The notes under the pieces: model-generated | Database searches by the model: none | Told to the model about the DNA's origin: nothing | Seen by the model: only the letters and a program-made list of their open reading frames with translations | Assembly (NCBI RefSeq): GCF_907164915.1 | Contig: NC_061862.1 | Location: forward strand, 78,519,718 to 78,583,717 | Reading direction: 5' to 3' | Origin: Impatiens glandulifera | Taxonomy: Eukaryota > Streptophyta > Magnoliopsida > Ericales > Balsaminaceae | Length of the DNA: 64,000 bases | Shown here: piece by piece, positions 12,509 to 25,990 of the stretch | How the letters are laid out: the number at the start of each line of letters is the position of its first letter | Position numbering within the stretch: position 1 is the first letter of the stretch | Position numbers and translations under genes: made by a program

Positions 12509-13335
12509 GGTGGTAGGGGGGACGCATGATGAGTGGGGGCAGCACCCTTCTTGGGCTGATTTGGCATCAACACAATCTTGGTACCATGAAATAAGAACGT
12601 GTAGGTATTAGCACGCCCATCATGTATAACAGAATGATCAAACTGCCAAGGGCGACCAAGTAAAAGGTGACAAGCATCCATAGGAACCACATCACAATAT
12701 ACAGCATCACGATAATGGGAACCAATGGAAAAATTAACAAGTACGCGCTTCGAAACTGTAACATCCGTACCTTGACTCAGCCAGGACAAGCGATAAGGCT
12801 TGGGATGAGGTTCAGTGGACAGACCCAGCTTCGAAACTGCAACCTCAGAAATCACATTCTCACAACTCCCAGCATCAATGATGAAGGTGCAAACTTTGCC
12901 ACCGATGGTACAAGTGGAATGGAACAGATTATTGCGTAACCACTCGTTGTCAGGAGCACGAGGGGTTAAACATGATCGACGAATCACCAAAAGGGGGCCA
13001 ACATCACCAGAAACATACTCCTCCGCTACCTCATCATCATAAACATCATACACTGGGGCTGAATCTGAAGGAAGAGCAGAGTCAGGATCATCCACCTCAG
13101 TAAAAAGACCATGATTGGTGGACTTTGGGTTGCGACACTCTGTTTGGCGATGGCCAACTTCACCACAATTGAAACAACGCAAGCCACCGGGACGTCCCTG
13201 CGGGGGGGCTGTAGTGCCGCGAGGGGGGGCTGGGGTGGGATGGGCCGACTGGGATGTCCACCCTGAAAGCCTGCTCCCAGCGATGATTGGGGCGTTCAGG
13301 GGATCGATTCCGAAGACCACCGAGAGGGTTTTCAT
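12436..13335 (-). pseudogene. Gypsy zinc knuckle and aspartic protease
   Basis: The real content of this minus frame starts near 13260. It has a proline-rich linker, a CCHC knuckle (CFNCGEVGHRQTEC) and a retropepsin domain with FIIDAGSCENVIS in place of the common D-S/T-G and a later LLLGRPWQFD flap-strand motif. The N-terminal ~25 residues are out of frame relative to Gag. The frame closes before RT, so a frameshift separates protease from RT. Confidence 0.85.
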
Positions 13336-13525
13336 CTGTCATCGTAACATCATCTTCAGGGTGGTGCATGTGCATAGATGCATCCATCCGTTGCGTCAAC
13401 CATTCAACCTGCCGCCTCAAATCGTCGTTATCACGGCGAAACTCAGCGTTTTCACGTCGCAACTCAGCAAGGTCACCATCATCAGCACCAGGGGTAGGGT
13501 TGCGCGGCTGTCTTCGGGGCGGCAT
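13160..13525 (-). pseudogene. Gypsy Gag N-terminus, core deleted
   Basis: Begins MPPRRQPRNP, followed by a charged coiled-coil-like segment (LAELRRENAEFRRDND) and a linker ending HRWEQAFRVDIP, the usual entry into the capsid core. The core is missing. The reading frame that follows joins, out of frame, the proline-rich segment just before the zinc knuckle, so this Gag could not form a normal capsid. Confidence 0.75.
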
Positions 13526-13556
13526 ACCTCAGGGTCGACTGGAAACTGATACCAAC

Positions 13557-13898
13557 TGATGCAGCGTGCGTGGCTAGGATGAACCTTTATCAAGATTCGT
13601 TGATTCTTACGAATACCGAAAATTGATAGATATTGAGGAAACCTCGTTTTCTAATTAATAATCTTCCCCTAACAAAGTGTTTTAAGATTCTTTTCAATAC
13701 TCAAACCCTAGCTTGCAAAAGAAATAAACAACTTTTAATAAATTGCAAAAAACACCCGAAACTAATAAAAATGCGATTTTGAGCCCCTAAACGTTTCCGC
13801 CCGAAAAACACTAGGCAATCGTCGAAATCTGACACTTGCGAGATATTTTCGGATGCTGCAACTTTCGCATAAACGCCTCTTCGACTCGCACCGCATCA
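13557..13898 (-). repeat. 5' LTR of the gypsy derivative
   Basis: 342 bp, same ends as the partner at 10995. The tRNA primer site is immediately internal (13544-13556, reading GTTGGTATCAG on the minus strand). Confidence 0.95.
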
Positions 13899-13903
13899 TC
13901 TTC

Positions 13904-14910
13904 CCATGAGATTTCCATACTCTTATACTTCATGTCAATAACAATTTCATTCAGATTAATGCTGTCCACACATAATTCTGATTCTATAGCCTTCATATTA
14001 TTGTCTTCTCCATATTCACAAGTTTCCTTGACCATGCCAAACTTTGAAAATAGATTACCTTCATCAGTCACATCACTGTCATTACTGCCTCCATCAAGAT
14101 TACCATGCTTAAAAGAATTCAAGGTTTCCGAACAATCAACATCATCCATATTAACATTAGCATAAGGCGGATTAGTCTAATACATAGAGGATTCAATTCA
14201 ACATTAGAAACAAATGGAATATTCATACACAATTGATACATATCAATTTGTGCACTTATAGTCACAATCATATTAACAATTTCAATCTCAAGAATAACAA
14301 TAATATTATCAATAGTAGCCAAATTATTCAAAATAATGCATCAAATTGATTAAAAATATATTTACACCCCTCAACACTTTCAGGCAATGTACCACATTTA
14401 ATATGATTACTATCAGTTTCTATTTCTTTAAAGCAATTCACTAACGTGGTTTCAGAGTCCAAATTTGCACAATAATCCATTTTATCATAATCTTTGTTTG
14501 AGCTAAGGTGAGAAGACATACCTGAAGGGAGCTTCAATCTTCATTTCAAATTACCTTTGCATCCATTTGATGAATCATCATATTTGTATTTTGGCTTGAC
14601 TTTCCAACATTGTTAAGAGATTTTCATCTCTGTAAAGAGACTTAATATACCTAAAGTAGATTATTATTGTTAACATATATCTAATAAAAATGACTGATAG
14701 ACATGCATTATGATCTTATCTAATATATACTTGTGAGAATCACAAGAAGAACAAATAACAAGACATTCATTATACCCTTCATTCCCACATATCTCACAAT
14801 ATATATATTCCTTATCCTGTTCATAAAAATAATTAACAAATTTATGAGTTACAAAGTAATAATGTTGATGAATAATGAATGATATGAAGTATTTTTTCTG
14901 CAATAGTTGT
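13904..14910 (-). pseudogene. Second captured gene: PHD-finger-like fragments
   Basis: Several minus-strand frames inside the right half of the transposon look like parts of a host gene. 14903-14670 contains a PHD-like start, YCEICGNEGYNECLVICSSC, matching the C-x2-C...C-x2-C half of plant PHD fingers of the 'CDICGDxG' type; the following His/Cys ligands are not clear. 14537-14328 and 14149-13904 are hydrophilic, Asp/Ser-rich frames (for example GGSNDSDVTDEGNLF) without a recognised domain. They may be later exons of the same gene or unrelated. The frame at 14149 runs directly into the gypsy LTR. The PHD call is moderate and the unity of the fragments is inference. Confidence 0.45.
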
Positions 14911-15244
14911 TAAGAAATACGAGGAGATATTTTAGGGTTTTACCTGGTTAATAGATGGCTTCATCCGAACACTTTGGGAAGATAATTAAAATCAAAAAAG
15001 AAGATGAACAGTCTCTTGCTATGTTTTTCCCCAGCCTCGAGATAATGTTAGCGACTTGGTTCAGGTCGTTGAGTTTTTCTACGACGGTGAGATCTAAAAG
15101 GTAAGTCTCGTCAAAGAAAATGAGGGTTTTCACTCCTTGGGATTTGTAGATCTCATCGGAGAAAAGAGAGAGTAAAAGATTGTTCTTCTCTTTTTGATTT
15201 TAATCGTCTTCACAAAGTGTTCAAATGAAGTCGTTTGTTAACAC
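14911..15244 (-). other. Possible further captured exon beside the right TIR
   Basis: The minus frame at 15133-14948 reads like protein-coding sequence (FDETYLLDLTVVEKLNDLNQ...) and lies between the TIR and the PHD-like fragment. I do not recognise a family. It has no counterpart in the left half of the element. Confidence 0.3.
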
Positions 15245-16364
15245 GAATCTGCAAAAAGAAGGTAAAAATCGACGGATGATTTCTAACAGAGAAATCACAG
15301 ATGTCCAATAGCAAGTCACTGCACACTTCAAGGGATCCAAGGTTGCATCAACATCATTTCAAAGAATCTTCGATGCCACCCCAACAAAGGTCGATTTCGT
15401 GAGAAGATTGTAGCAGAGAAGATTCGTATTAGGGTTTGAAAAATTGATGAAAGAGAAAGTGAATAGTGGGAGTGTAGTAGAAAATTTTCTATTTATTTAA
15501 ATTATTACTTCAGTGAAGCTAACTTTATTTTTATTAACAATTTAAATAAAAGTGAAGCAAACGCACATGAGTGAAGTTTGTTTCACTTCTATTTATAATG
15601 TAAAAGGAAGTGGAACAAGCGCACATGAGTGAAGCTTGTTTCACTTCTATTTACAATGTAAAATGAAGTCAATTAAGTGCACACGAGTGAAGTTTGCTTC
15701 ACTACACTTCCTTTTACATTCCTTTTACATTTGTAAAAGTTTAGTGAAGTTAGTTTCATTTCTATGTATTTTATTAATAAATACACTCATTTAAAAAAAT
15801 ATTTATATATATATATATTATGTTAATTTTATTAATATATGTGTTTTAATTATATTGTGATAATATTAATTATATTAATATTTATATAGAACTGTATAAT
15901 TTAAAATTATATTATTTATATTAATATTTATATATAACGGTAAGGTTTAAATGAAGGTTCAAAGGTTTTAACATTAAGGTATAAATGCATTTACATGAAC
16001 GTGTTAATGGTTTTACATGAAAATTACATACATATATTTAATCTTGTAATATATTCATCAATACTTCAGTTTTATAATGTAAAAGGAAGTGAAGTGAAGC
16101 AATCTTCATTCTTTTGTGCTTGATTTACTTCCTCTTACAATTTAAGAGGAAGTGAAGTGGAGCAATCTTCACTCTTATGCGCTTGCTTCACTTTCTTTTA
16201 TATTGTAAAAAGAAATTAAACTCGGAAGGAAACAGTGTTATATCCAGGTTCCATATACATCTTTTTTTTAACCCGAAACTGATTTATTAATATAATATTC
16301 AAGCTGCATTCTGATTGATCCGGAAGAGTAGAACAACAAAATTGGTTGCAGAAGATCCGGACTG
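15245..16364 (-). repeat. Right terminal inverted repeat
   Basis: Inverted partner of 2856-3971, with the same landmarks in the same order on the minus strand. It differs from the left copy by many substitutions and by indels within the palindromic subrepeat clusters, so the element is not very recent. Confidence 0.85.
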
Positions 16365-16373
16365 ATTTATAAC

Positions 16374-17863
16374 TCATACATAGTGGATTCAAATATCAAA
16401 TAATTAGGATTTCTTTTATAGCACCGCAAGTCTAGGCCAAGGCACTGGCCAAGGCCAAGGCCCAGGCCCGATGAAAATATGAGTCACCATAATTCTAACA
16501 TTTTTATGTTGACGAATTTCAATAGCGGGACATGTTCATCGGGCGGAGAGTTAGTGGACACTTGGACATCTTAAGAGTAAGATGAGTGATGCCCCCGAGA
16601 AATCATCAATTTTAGCAATTCTTATAATGTTCGCACAAATATATTGAGGCCTAAGTTAGTTAGACGTTTTTTTAAGGTAAATTCATATTAGGTTCTTTTT
16701 CTGCACAATTTTAAAGTACTTTAGGATGATGTGTATGATTGTGAATATTTTTTTTTTCTTCATGTTTTGGTATGAATTGTATATTTATTTTTGTGTTTGT
16801 GATTTAATTGGTCTGGTTTCTCTTGTTTTGTTTTCGGTTTTGACAGAAAATTTTGATTGTTTTTATTTTTCCTGTTTCTGTAATAGTTGATTGAAAACTG
16901 TATTGTTTTTTATTTTGGTTTTGTTTTCATAATAAATGTTATTGTCTTACATTATTTCATTTCTTAACTTATAAGAAGATTATTTCAACTATAAATATGA
17001 AATAAAGAACTTTCTTAAATATGGAGAAAATATATAAGTAAAAAAAAAGGGGATTGGGTTTTATCCACTTATAATTCTAGCATTATTATGTGCATACGGA
17101 AAACTTGTATAGGTACACAAGGGTGAATGATATTTTAGCATTATTGCCCTTACCATTTTGAATTGCCAGGAACCTCCACAAATGGCCCTTAATTAAAAGT
17201 AATTACAAAATACTTTTGGGCATTTAAAATATTTTGACATTTTTTTGTAACCTATACAAAAATAATAATTTAAATTTAAATAAAACAAATACCATTTTAT
17301 AACATAACATGTATATATCATTCTTCTTATTTATTATCCATAAATAAATTTTAAATTTAAACTATTTTAACTTTTAATATAAATCTTCATTTGTGTTTAT
17401 GCACAGGCCTTAAAAATATTTAATTTGTATTTAATTATTATTACAAAAAATAATATAATAATAGAAAGCTAGTACAATATTGCAATATATTTGAAACTAA
17501 ATTGGAACTCTATTAAAGAAGATCGACTACTAATAAAATTGTGTAGATTTCAAACTAAAATTGAAACTCTATTATATAAGGCTAGTAATTTTAAGAACTA
17601 GATTGTCTCCAAGAATATTGAAAGAAAACATAAATGTTCTCAATTGTAGAATCCATTCTCGAGTTGATTCAAGCTTTTCATAAACTATAAATAATGATCA
17701 TGTGCTTCCACAAGACAGAAAACAAATCCACCAAATTAATTTGATTATTTAGTTATGGTAGAAATAATTATATTTAATTTATAATTTTATTACAATCAAA
17801 TATATATTTATATATACATATATTTTATATTATATTATTATGCCAGACAAAAATTAAAATAAA
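16374..17863. other. Intergenic AT-rich sequence
   Basis: No gene seen. A small GC-rich patch at about 16425-16475 repeats GGCCAAGG and GGCCCAGG. The rest is AT-rich and featureless to me. Confidence 0.5.
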
Positions 17864-18036
17864 TTAATGGGGTAATAATTGAAAGAAAACACAAGAGCAC
17901 ATGAAGTTGAAACCAGTGTCAATAAGACGCGTGCATGATCCAAATGCACCCTTATAACTTTTTCTACACTGAAATAAACATTTGATATTTGAGCATTTAT
18001 TCTTAGGAAATTCATTCGTGTAAGGGTCGTAGTCGT

Positions 18037-18067
<31 letters not shown>

Positions 18068-18246
18068 TAAAGCTTGAGTCTTCATTAGGATTAATCCAAG
18101 TACTATTATTGCAAAAGAATGATCATCAAAGTTGTTATTATTAAAAAAAAAACATGATACAAGTGGAAGTAACTAAGTATGTGTATTGCATACTTACATG
18201 ATACAACAATGGCCATAATGATGGTGAATGAAGAGAATTTGTCCAT
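17864..18246 (-). CDS. Defensin-like cysteine-rich secreted peptide (two exons)
   Basis: Exon 1 is 18246-18198 (49 nt, ending at GTAAGT) and exon 2 is 18102-17864, giving a 95-residue precursor. Residues 1-27 form a signal peptide (MDKFSSFTIIMAIVVS, then LLGLILMKTQA) with the intron inside it, as is usual for plant defensin-like genes. A run of Asp-Pro repeats (about residues 28-43) follows, then a 6-Cys domain: Cys 53, 58, 62, 73, 85 and 87, spaced C-x4-C-x3-C-x10-C-x11-C-x-C. The C-x3-C and C-x-C pairs fit the cysteine-stabilised alpha-beta fold. A TATA-rich tract lies at about 18295-18310, roughly 50-65 bp upstream of the ATG. Family members are secreted antimicrobial or signalling peptides; the role of this one cannot be told. 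Only exon 2 is an obvious open frame; the exon 1 join is inferred from the splice sites and the resulting signal peptide. Confidence 0.8.
18024..18068 (-). repeat. Hexanucleotide repeat encoding Asp-Pro
   Basis: On the plus strand GGGGTC is repeated about five times with GTCGTGGTC and GTCGTAGTC variants beside it. On the minus strand this gives GACCCC codon pairs (Asp-Pro) in the defensin-like propeptide. Such a repeat could vary in length between individuals. Confidence 0.85.
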
Positions 18247-19030
18247 GGTGATGGATCTCTTGTTTCTTCTTTCTTATTGATATCTAGTAACCTAATATAT
18301 ATATATACAACTGAATTGTTGTCTTACTTATTTGTCCTTGATTATAAAAATATCTATAACCTGTTTATTTCCTTTTGACTGCTTTTTGATGGATAGTAAG
18401 ATTACAAAAGATGACGAACATAAATGTTAAGGTTGAGATATTAAAATAGATGAATAATTCTTTATATTATTAATAAAGAGTGGACCATCAAATGAGTTTG
18501 AGTAGAAAATATCTTCAATCTATTAATAGTAGTCCATTGTTGCTTTGTTTAATTTATTGGGTTTTATTTATTTTTATTTTTACAATAAATATTTATGTAT
18601 CTCATGATGAATATGATATCCGTGAATAGAAAGTTTGTATTATATAATGGGATAGTGATTATTATGATATGATTATTGTAATGTCTCGATTATTTAAAAT
18701 ATAAAATTCAACCTAATTTTCTTCTTCTACTACTATATAAAAATTTGTATATTTACTATACTATCATATATTAATTTTAATATTATATAAATATAATAAA
18801 TATATAGCACATATATTATAGATTTAAACTAAAATGACATAAAATATAAGTTTTTCAAATAACTTTACTAAATCTACATAAAAGAATTTTTTTTTTAATG
18901 AATATTATTTCAGTATTGATAAAGAATATGTAAAATAAATTTATAATTTATACAATAAATAAAATTTAAAATATAAATATATACAAAGAAGATAAATTGG
19001 TATCAATAATCTTGAATGATATATATATAT
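18247..19030. other. Upstream region of the defensin-like gene
   Basis: AT-rich, with a (TA)n run near 18295. No other gene or regulatory motif can be supported. Confidence 0.5.
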
Positions 19031-19217
19031 GAGGAGTGATAGAGGGAGAGAATTTAGTGAGAGAATTTGGTGAGGGAATGACTTGGCATCATGGTTGGAA
19101 AATGTAAAAGTGAGAGGAAAAAGAGAAAAAAGAGAAATTATTTGATTTTTTCAGCGAATAAGATTATGTCACGTCATTCCCTCACCAAATTCCCTCACCT
19201 AATTCCCTCACCTAATC

Positions 19218-19220
<3 letters not shown>
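19031..19220. mobile_element. MITE family A, copy 1
   Basis: About 190 bp with imperfect terminal inverted repeats built from GGTGAGGGAATTTGGTGAGG and its complement. It sits between (TA)n tracts (about 19019-19030 and 19222-19260). The interior has a purine-rich GAGAGGAAAAAGAGAAAAAAG segment. Two further copies are at 22837-22999 and 58335-58507. No coding capacity. Confidence 0.8.
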
Positions 19221-21720
<2,500 letters not shown>

Positions 21721-22233
21721 CTATATATATATATATATTATAATAATACTTAATTCTAAATTAGCTATAAACTCATTCGTAAATTAATTGGGTATAAGTT
21801 ATATCAAAAGTTTTTTTTAATTATATATTTAAAATAATAAAAAATACATATTAATTATGAATGTGAAAAGTCTTTCCTTTTAATTATATTTTTTAATTTT
21901 TTAATAAATAATTATATATATATATATATATATTTATATATTAATAATATTATAATCTGAATAATTATATATTAAATATATATATATATATTAAAGGTGG
22001 TATTAATAATTTTATTGGTGATATATTTAAATAAAAATAAATACCTTTATCTCTCATTTTTATGTATTATTTTAAATAATATATATTAATAATTTGACAT
22101 GTATTACTAATTTTATAATCTATATAATTATTTATTAAATATATATATATATATAACAGCATATTTAAAAATTAATTTATAATATGTTTAAATAAATTTA
22201 AATTAATTATTTTATAATCTATACAATTATATG

Positions 22234-22280
<47 letters not shown>

Positions 22281-22995
22281 ACAACATATTTAAAAATTAA
22301 TTTGTGATATATTTAAATATAAATAAATTCTATTTTGTTTGATAATTTGTCTTCCATAATAATATTTTTAATAATTAATTATAAATATATTAATAATTGT
22401 AATTGTTGTTTGTTTATTTATCTATTTTATGACATATTTTTAATAAATAATTATTTATATTTATAATTTTATATGTTTTAATTATTTATGTCTAAAATGA
22501 GTTTGTTAGTACATAATGTTCAAATTAAATTTATATGATTGTGGTATATGTGTGATGGTGGTATATGTTCCGTGTGATATTGATGGATTAAGGGAATGAT
22601 CGATAAAAATGCCTAATATGATGATATAATATAAACGATAATAACTAATTAGTGAGGGTAAACAAGTCGAGAAATGTGTATGATTTTAATCTTTATGTTA
22701 GACAAAATGAACATGATTGATTCATTTAAATATAAATTATATCATAAGTTAATGAATGAGTATAAGTTATATCAAACAAGTCTTCTCTTTAATTATATTT
22801 TATATATTTTTAATAAATATATATATATATATATATGAAAAATGATTAGGTGAGGGAATTTGGTAAGGGAATTTGGTGAGGGAATGAGACATAATTAAAT
22901 AATCTTTCTCTTTTTTCTCTTTCCTCCCACTTTTACATTTTCCACCAGTGATAGTGATGACAAGTCATTCTCTCACCAAATTCTCTCTCTATCAC

Positions 22996-23070
<75 letters not shown>

Positions 23071-23495
23071 GTGATATATTATTGGTGATATATTTTAATA
23101 AAAATAATTTTGATTATTTGTCTCCTTTAATAATTTTTTAATAAATAATTATAAATACATAAATAATTTTATTGGTATATTATTGGTTATATTTAAATAA
23201 AAATAAATAAAGTTGTTTGATTATTTATCTCCCTTTTATGAATTATTTTTAATAAATAAATAAATATATACATATATTAATAATTTTATATGTATTATTT
23301 TATAATCTGTATAATTATTTATTAAATATAAATATATATATATAATAACCTATTTAAAAATTAATTTGTGATATATTTAAATAAATTTGAATAATTTATT
23401 TTATAATCTATATAATTATATATATATATATATATAATATAATAACATATTCAAAACTTAAGTTGTGATATATTTAAATAAAATAAATTCTCCCC

Positions 23496-23549
<54 letters not shown>

Positions 23550-24037
23550 CAACAATCAGAGAGGGTAGTGATTAAAGTGTTTACATTTCAAATTTGAGAC
23601 TATGGTTCGAGTTAGAGAATTATGGATAAAATGTCTAAAATGTGTTTGTTAATGTATAATGTTCAAAATAAGGTTATGTGATGATGGAATATGTGGGTGT
23701 AAATTTGAGGAATTAAATGAATAATCTATCAAAATGTCTAAAATGAGTTTGTTATTACATAATGATGTTTAAAGTAAATTTATGTGATGGTGGTATATGT
23801 TGATGTGAATTTGATGGATTAAGGGAATAATAGATAAAAATGCCTAAAACGATGGTATAATATGAATAATAATAAGAAAGTAGACCAGTGATGTGAATGA
23901 TTTTGATCTTTATGTTGGACAAAATTAACATGGTTGATTTATTTAAATATAAACTCAACCATAAGTTAATGAGTATGTATAAGTTATATCAAAGAAGTCT
24001 TCCCTTTAAATTATACTTTATATTTTTAATAAATAGT

Positions 24038-24068
<31 letters not shown>

Positions 24069-24290
24069 ACAGCCTATATAAAAATTAATTTGTGATATAT
24101 TATTGGTTATATAAATAAATTAGTTTTTTTGATTATTTGTCTCTCTTATTGATTTTCTAATAAATAATTATAAATATATAAATAATTTTACATGTATTAA
24201 TAATTTTATTTATATATTATTGGTGATATATTTGAATAAAAATAAATAAAGCTGTTTGATTATTTATCTCCCTTTTATGAATTATTTTTA

Positions 24291-24332
<42 letters not shown>

Positions 24333-25260
24333 ATTTTATATGTATTATTTTATAATTTATATAATTATTTATTAAATATTAATATATATATATATATATA
24401 ATAACATATTTAAAAATTAATTTGTGATATATTTAAATAAATTTGAATTATTCATTTTATAATCTATATAATTATATATTAAATATATATATATTTATAA
24501 ATTAATTTGTGATATATTTAAATAAAAATAAAATAATTTTTTTAATGATGGTTCTTTTTTTTTATTTTAATATTTTTTCTTCATTTATTTTTATTTGGTT
24601 AAAATATTTTTTATTTCTTCATATTTATTATATTCGTCACTGTATTATTATTTTTTTAATTTTTAATCTTAGATTTTTTCTTTACTTGATTTTTTTAATA
24701 AATAATTATATATATATATATATATCATTAATTATATTTCTATTAATTATTTTATATTATATAATTTAATTTAAAATTTTAAAAATATTCTTACCTCTCT
24801 AATTAAAATTTTCAAATTATTTATACAAAAATATTTTTTTTTATATATTCTAGTTTATATATACAAAATATATACACAAAATTATAAATTAAATTCAATA
24901 ATCATAAATGGTGTATTGGTTAAAGTTTCACATTTCAAACTTGAAATTATATTTTGTGTCTTAATTGATGCACATTTTAAAAGGTGTATTATAAAGATTA
25001 AAATGTTTATGATGATGGTATTTTAGATGGAATTAGTGCAAATTTGAGGGATTAAGAGAGTGATAATTCGAATTGAATCAAATGCACAAAATGAGGGTAT
25101 AATGTGATCGATAATAACGAATTAGTTGCAGAAAAATTCTCATAGTGAAGGTAGATATTGGTCGATAATGAGATGGAACAAAATGTCCAATGTGTGGGTA
25201 GAAGGTAGTCGCATATGTAACAAACTGTTAATTTTTGGTGTTCAATTTTTTTTATTATTT
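21721..25260. repeat. Diverged AT-rich long-period duplication
   Basis: Blocks recur in the same orientation at roughly 1.2-kb spacing. 22508-22810 and 23755-24030 share the succession ATGGTGGTATATGT, GATGGATTAAGGGAATA, AAAAATGCCTAA, TGATTTTGATCTTTATGTT, ATAAGTTAATGA and GTATAAGTTATATCAA. A partial third block is at 21785-21900, and a related one at about 24900-25100. Between them shorter units (TTAATTTGTGATATATTTAAATAAA) are repeated many times together with (TA)n tracts. No gene content is visible. Confidence 0.65.
22837..22999. mobile_element. MITE family A, copy 2 (inverted relative to copy 1)
   Basis: Matches the reverse complement of 19031-19220: GATTAGGTGAGGGAATTTGG at the left, CTTTCTCTTTTTTCTCTTTCC in the middle and CATTCTCTCACCAAATTCTC at the right. 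Flanked by (TA)n on both sides. It interrupts one copy of the long-period duplication. Confidence 0.8.
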
Positions 25261-25454
25261 GCACATTTCATATATATTTTATGGTTGCAACTGCACCATA
25301 TTTAAATGTCTATTTAATAGTTTTTCTTACTTTATAATGGTGACTTTATTTGGAAATAATCTCACTTTGAACAACCATTTTTTTTGTTCAAAATAATATT
25401 ATTTTTTAAATATTTTATTTCAATTTAATTGAAATGATAGTCTATAAAATATAA

Positions 25455-25990
25455 TTTTTTTTAAAAAGGTAAACTTTTATTAAAAAGAACACAAGATGCA
25501 TTCAAACGTTACAAAAGGAAATTAAAAAAAACAAAACAATAAATAAGAAAACAACATAAGAATTTTAAATGGCAATAAGATCGAAAAATTGAAGCGAATG
25601 CGTGTAACATAAATCCTTCGAGACGCTCGTATCAATTACTTTTTCCTTGGAAAACTCTTCTATTTCTTTTTTCCACATTGTCCTCCACATGATGATGGGA
25701 TTGATTTCCAGTCGTCCACGGTTTTGTTACTTAAACAAAAATCAATCTATTTGACCTAGAAGTCAACGACTTTTGATGGTGTATCCCATTGAAGTTGAAG
25801 AGGTTCTGCAGAAGAGACCAACATACTCTTAACTAATCAAAATGAAGAAGAATGTGATCAATGAATTCTTTACTCTTCAAACAAATGTTACATTTGCCAG
25901 CGAGATAAAATCCTTTCTTTTTCAGTGTATTAGATGTCAAGGCTCCTCACTAATTGCTTCCCAACCAGAAAATGAGATTTTACTAATGAA
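25455..25990 (-). pseudogene. LINE reverse-transcriptase zinc-binding region remnant
   Basis: On the minus strand the segment reads, with breaks, like the zf-RVT region near the C-terminus of plant LINE ORF2 (GKQLV, then KKGFYLAGKCNICLK and KEFIDHI). It ends in TAATAAAAGTTTACCTTTTTAAAAAAAA, a poly-A-like 3' end near 25455. It is 5'-truncated, with multiple stops. I did not find a target duplication. Confidence 0.55.

Larger units (their letters stand above)
10995..13898 (-). mobile_element. Ty3/gypsy deletion derivative, 2.9 kb, young
   Basis: Two 342-bp LTRs (TGATGC...GCATCA) flank an internal region on the minus strand, with the 5-bp target duplication TCTTC at 10990-10994 and 13899-13903. 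Next to the 5' LTR lies a tRNA-Met-type primer site (TTGGTATCAG); next to the 3' LTR is a polypurine tract (CCTGGGGGGAA). The LTRs differ at one position only. The internal region retains the Gag N-terminus, a zinc knuckle, protease, part of RT and the integrase C-terminus. It lacks the Gag core, the RT catalytic YxDD, RNase H and the integrase core. It is visibly GC-richer than its surroundings. It must have moved using proteins supplied by an intact relative. It is inserted inside the long-TIR transposon. Confidence 0.95.
2856..16364. mobile_element. 13.5-kb Mutator-like transposon with ~1.1-kb TIRs and captured gene fragments
   Basis: The left end (from TAGTCCAGATCTTCTG) and the reverse complement of the right end (from CAGTCCGGATCTTCTG) align for about 1.1 kb with scattered mismatches and small indels. 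The flanks ATTTATATC (2847-2855) and ATTTATAAC (16365-16373) are a 9-bp duplication with one mismatch, the size expected for Mutator-like elements (MULEs). Inside are a decayed copy of an isopropylmalate isomerase gene (plus strand), fragments of other genes (minus strand), a LINE-ORF1-like piece and a nested gypsy element. I find no MuDR-type transposase, so this looks like a non-autonomous, gene-capturing (Pack-MULE-like) element. Without the gypsy insert it is about 10.6 kb. The TIR pairing is seen directly; the superfamily call is inference from TIR length and TSD size. Confidence 0.8.

Noticed and set aside
11291..13559. Plus-strand frames over the gypsy element (for example 13115-13549)
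   Set aside because: They are shadows of the GC-rich minus-strand gag-pol and show no domain.
24509..24769. 86-codon hydrophobic plus frame
   Set aside because: Low-complexity Phe/Ile/Tyr from AT-rich DNA with no start context or family.
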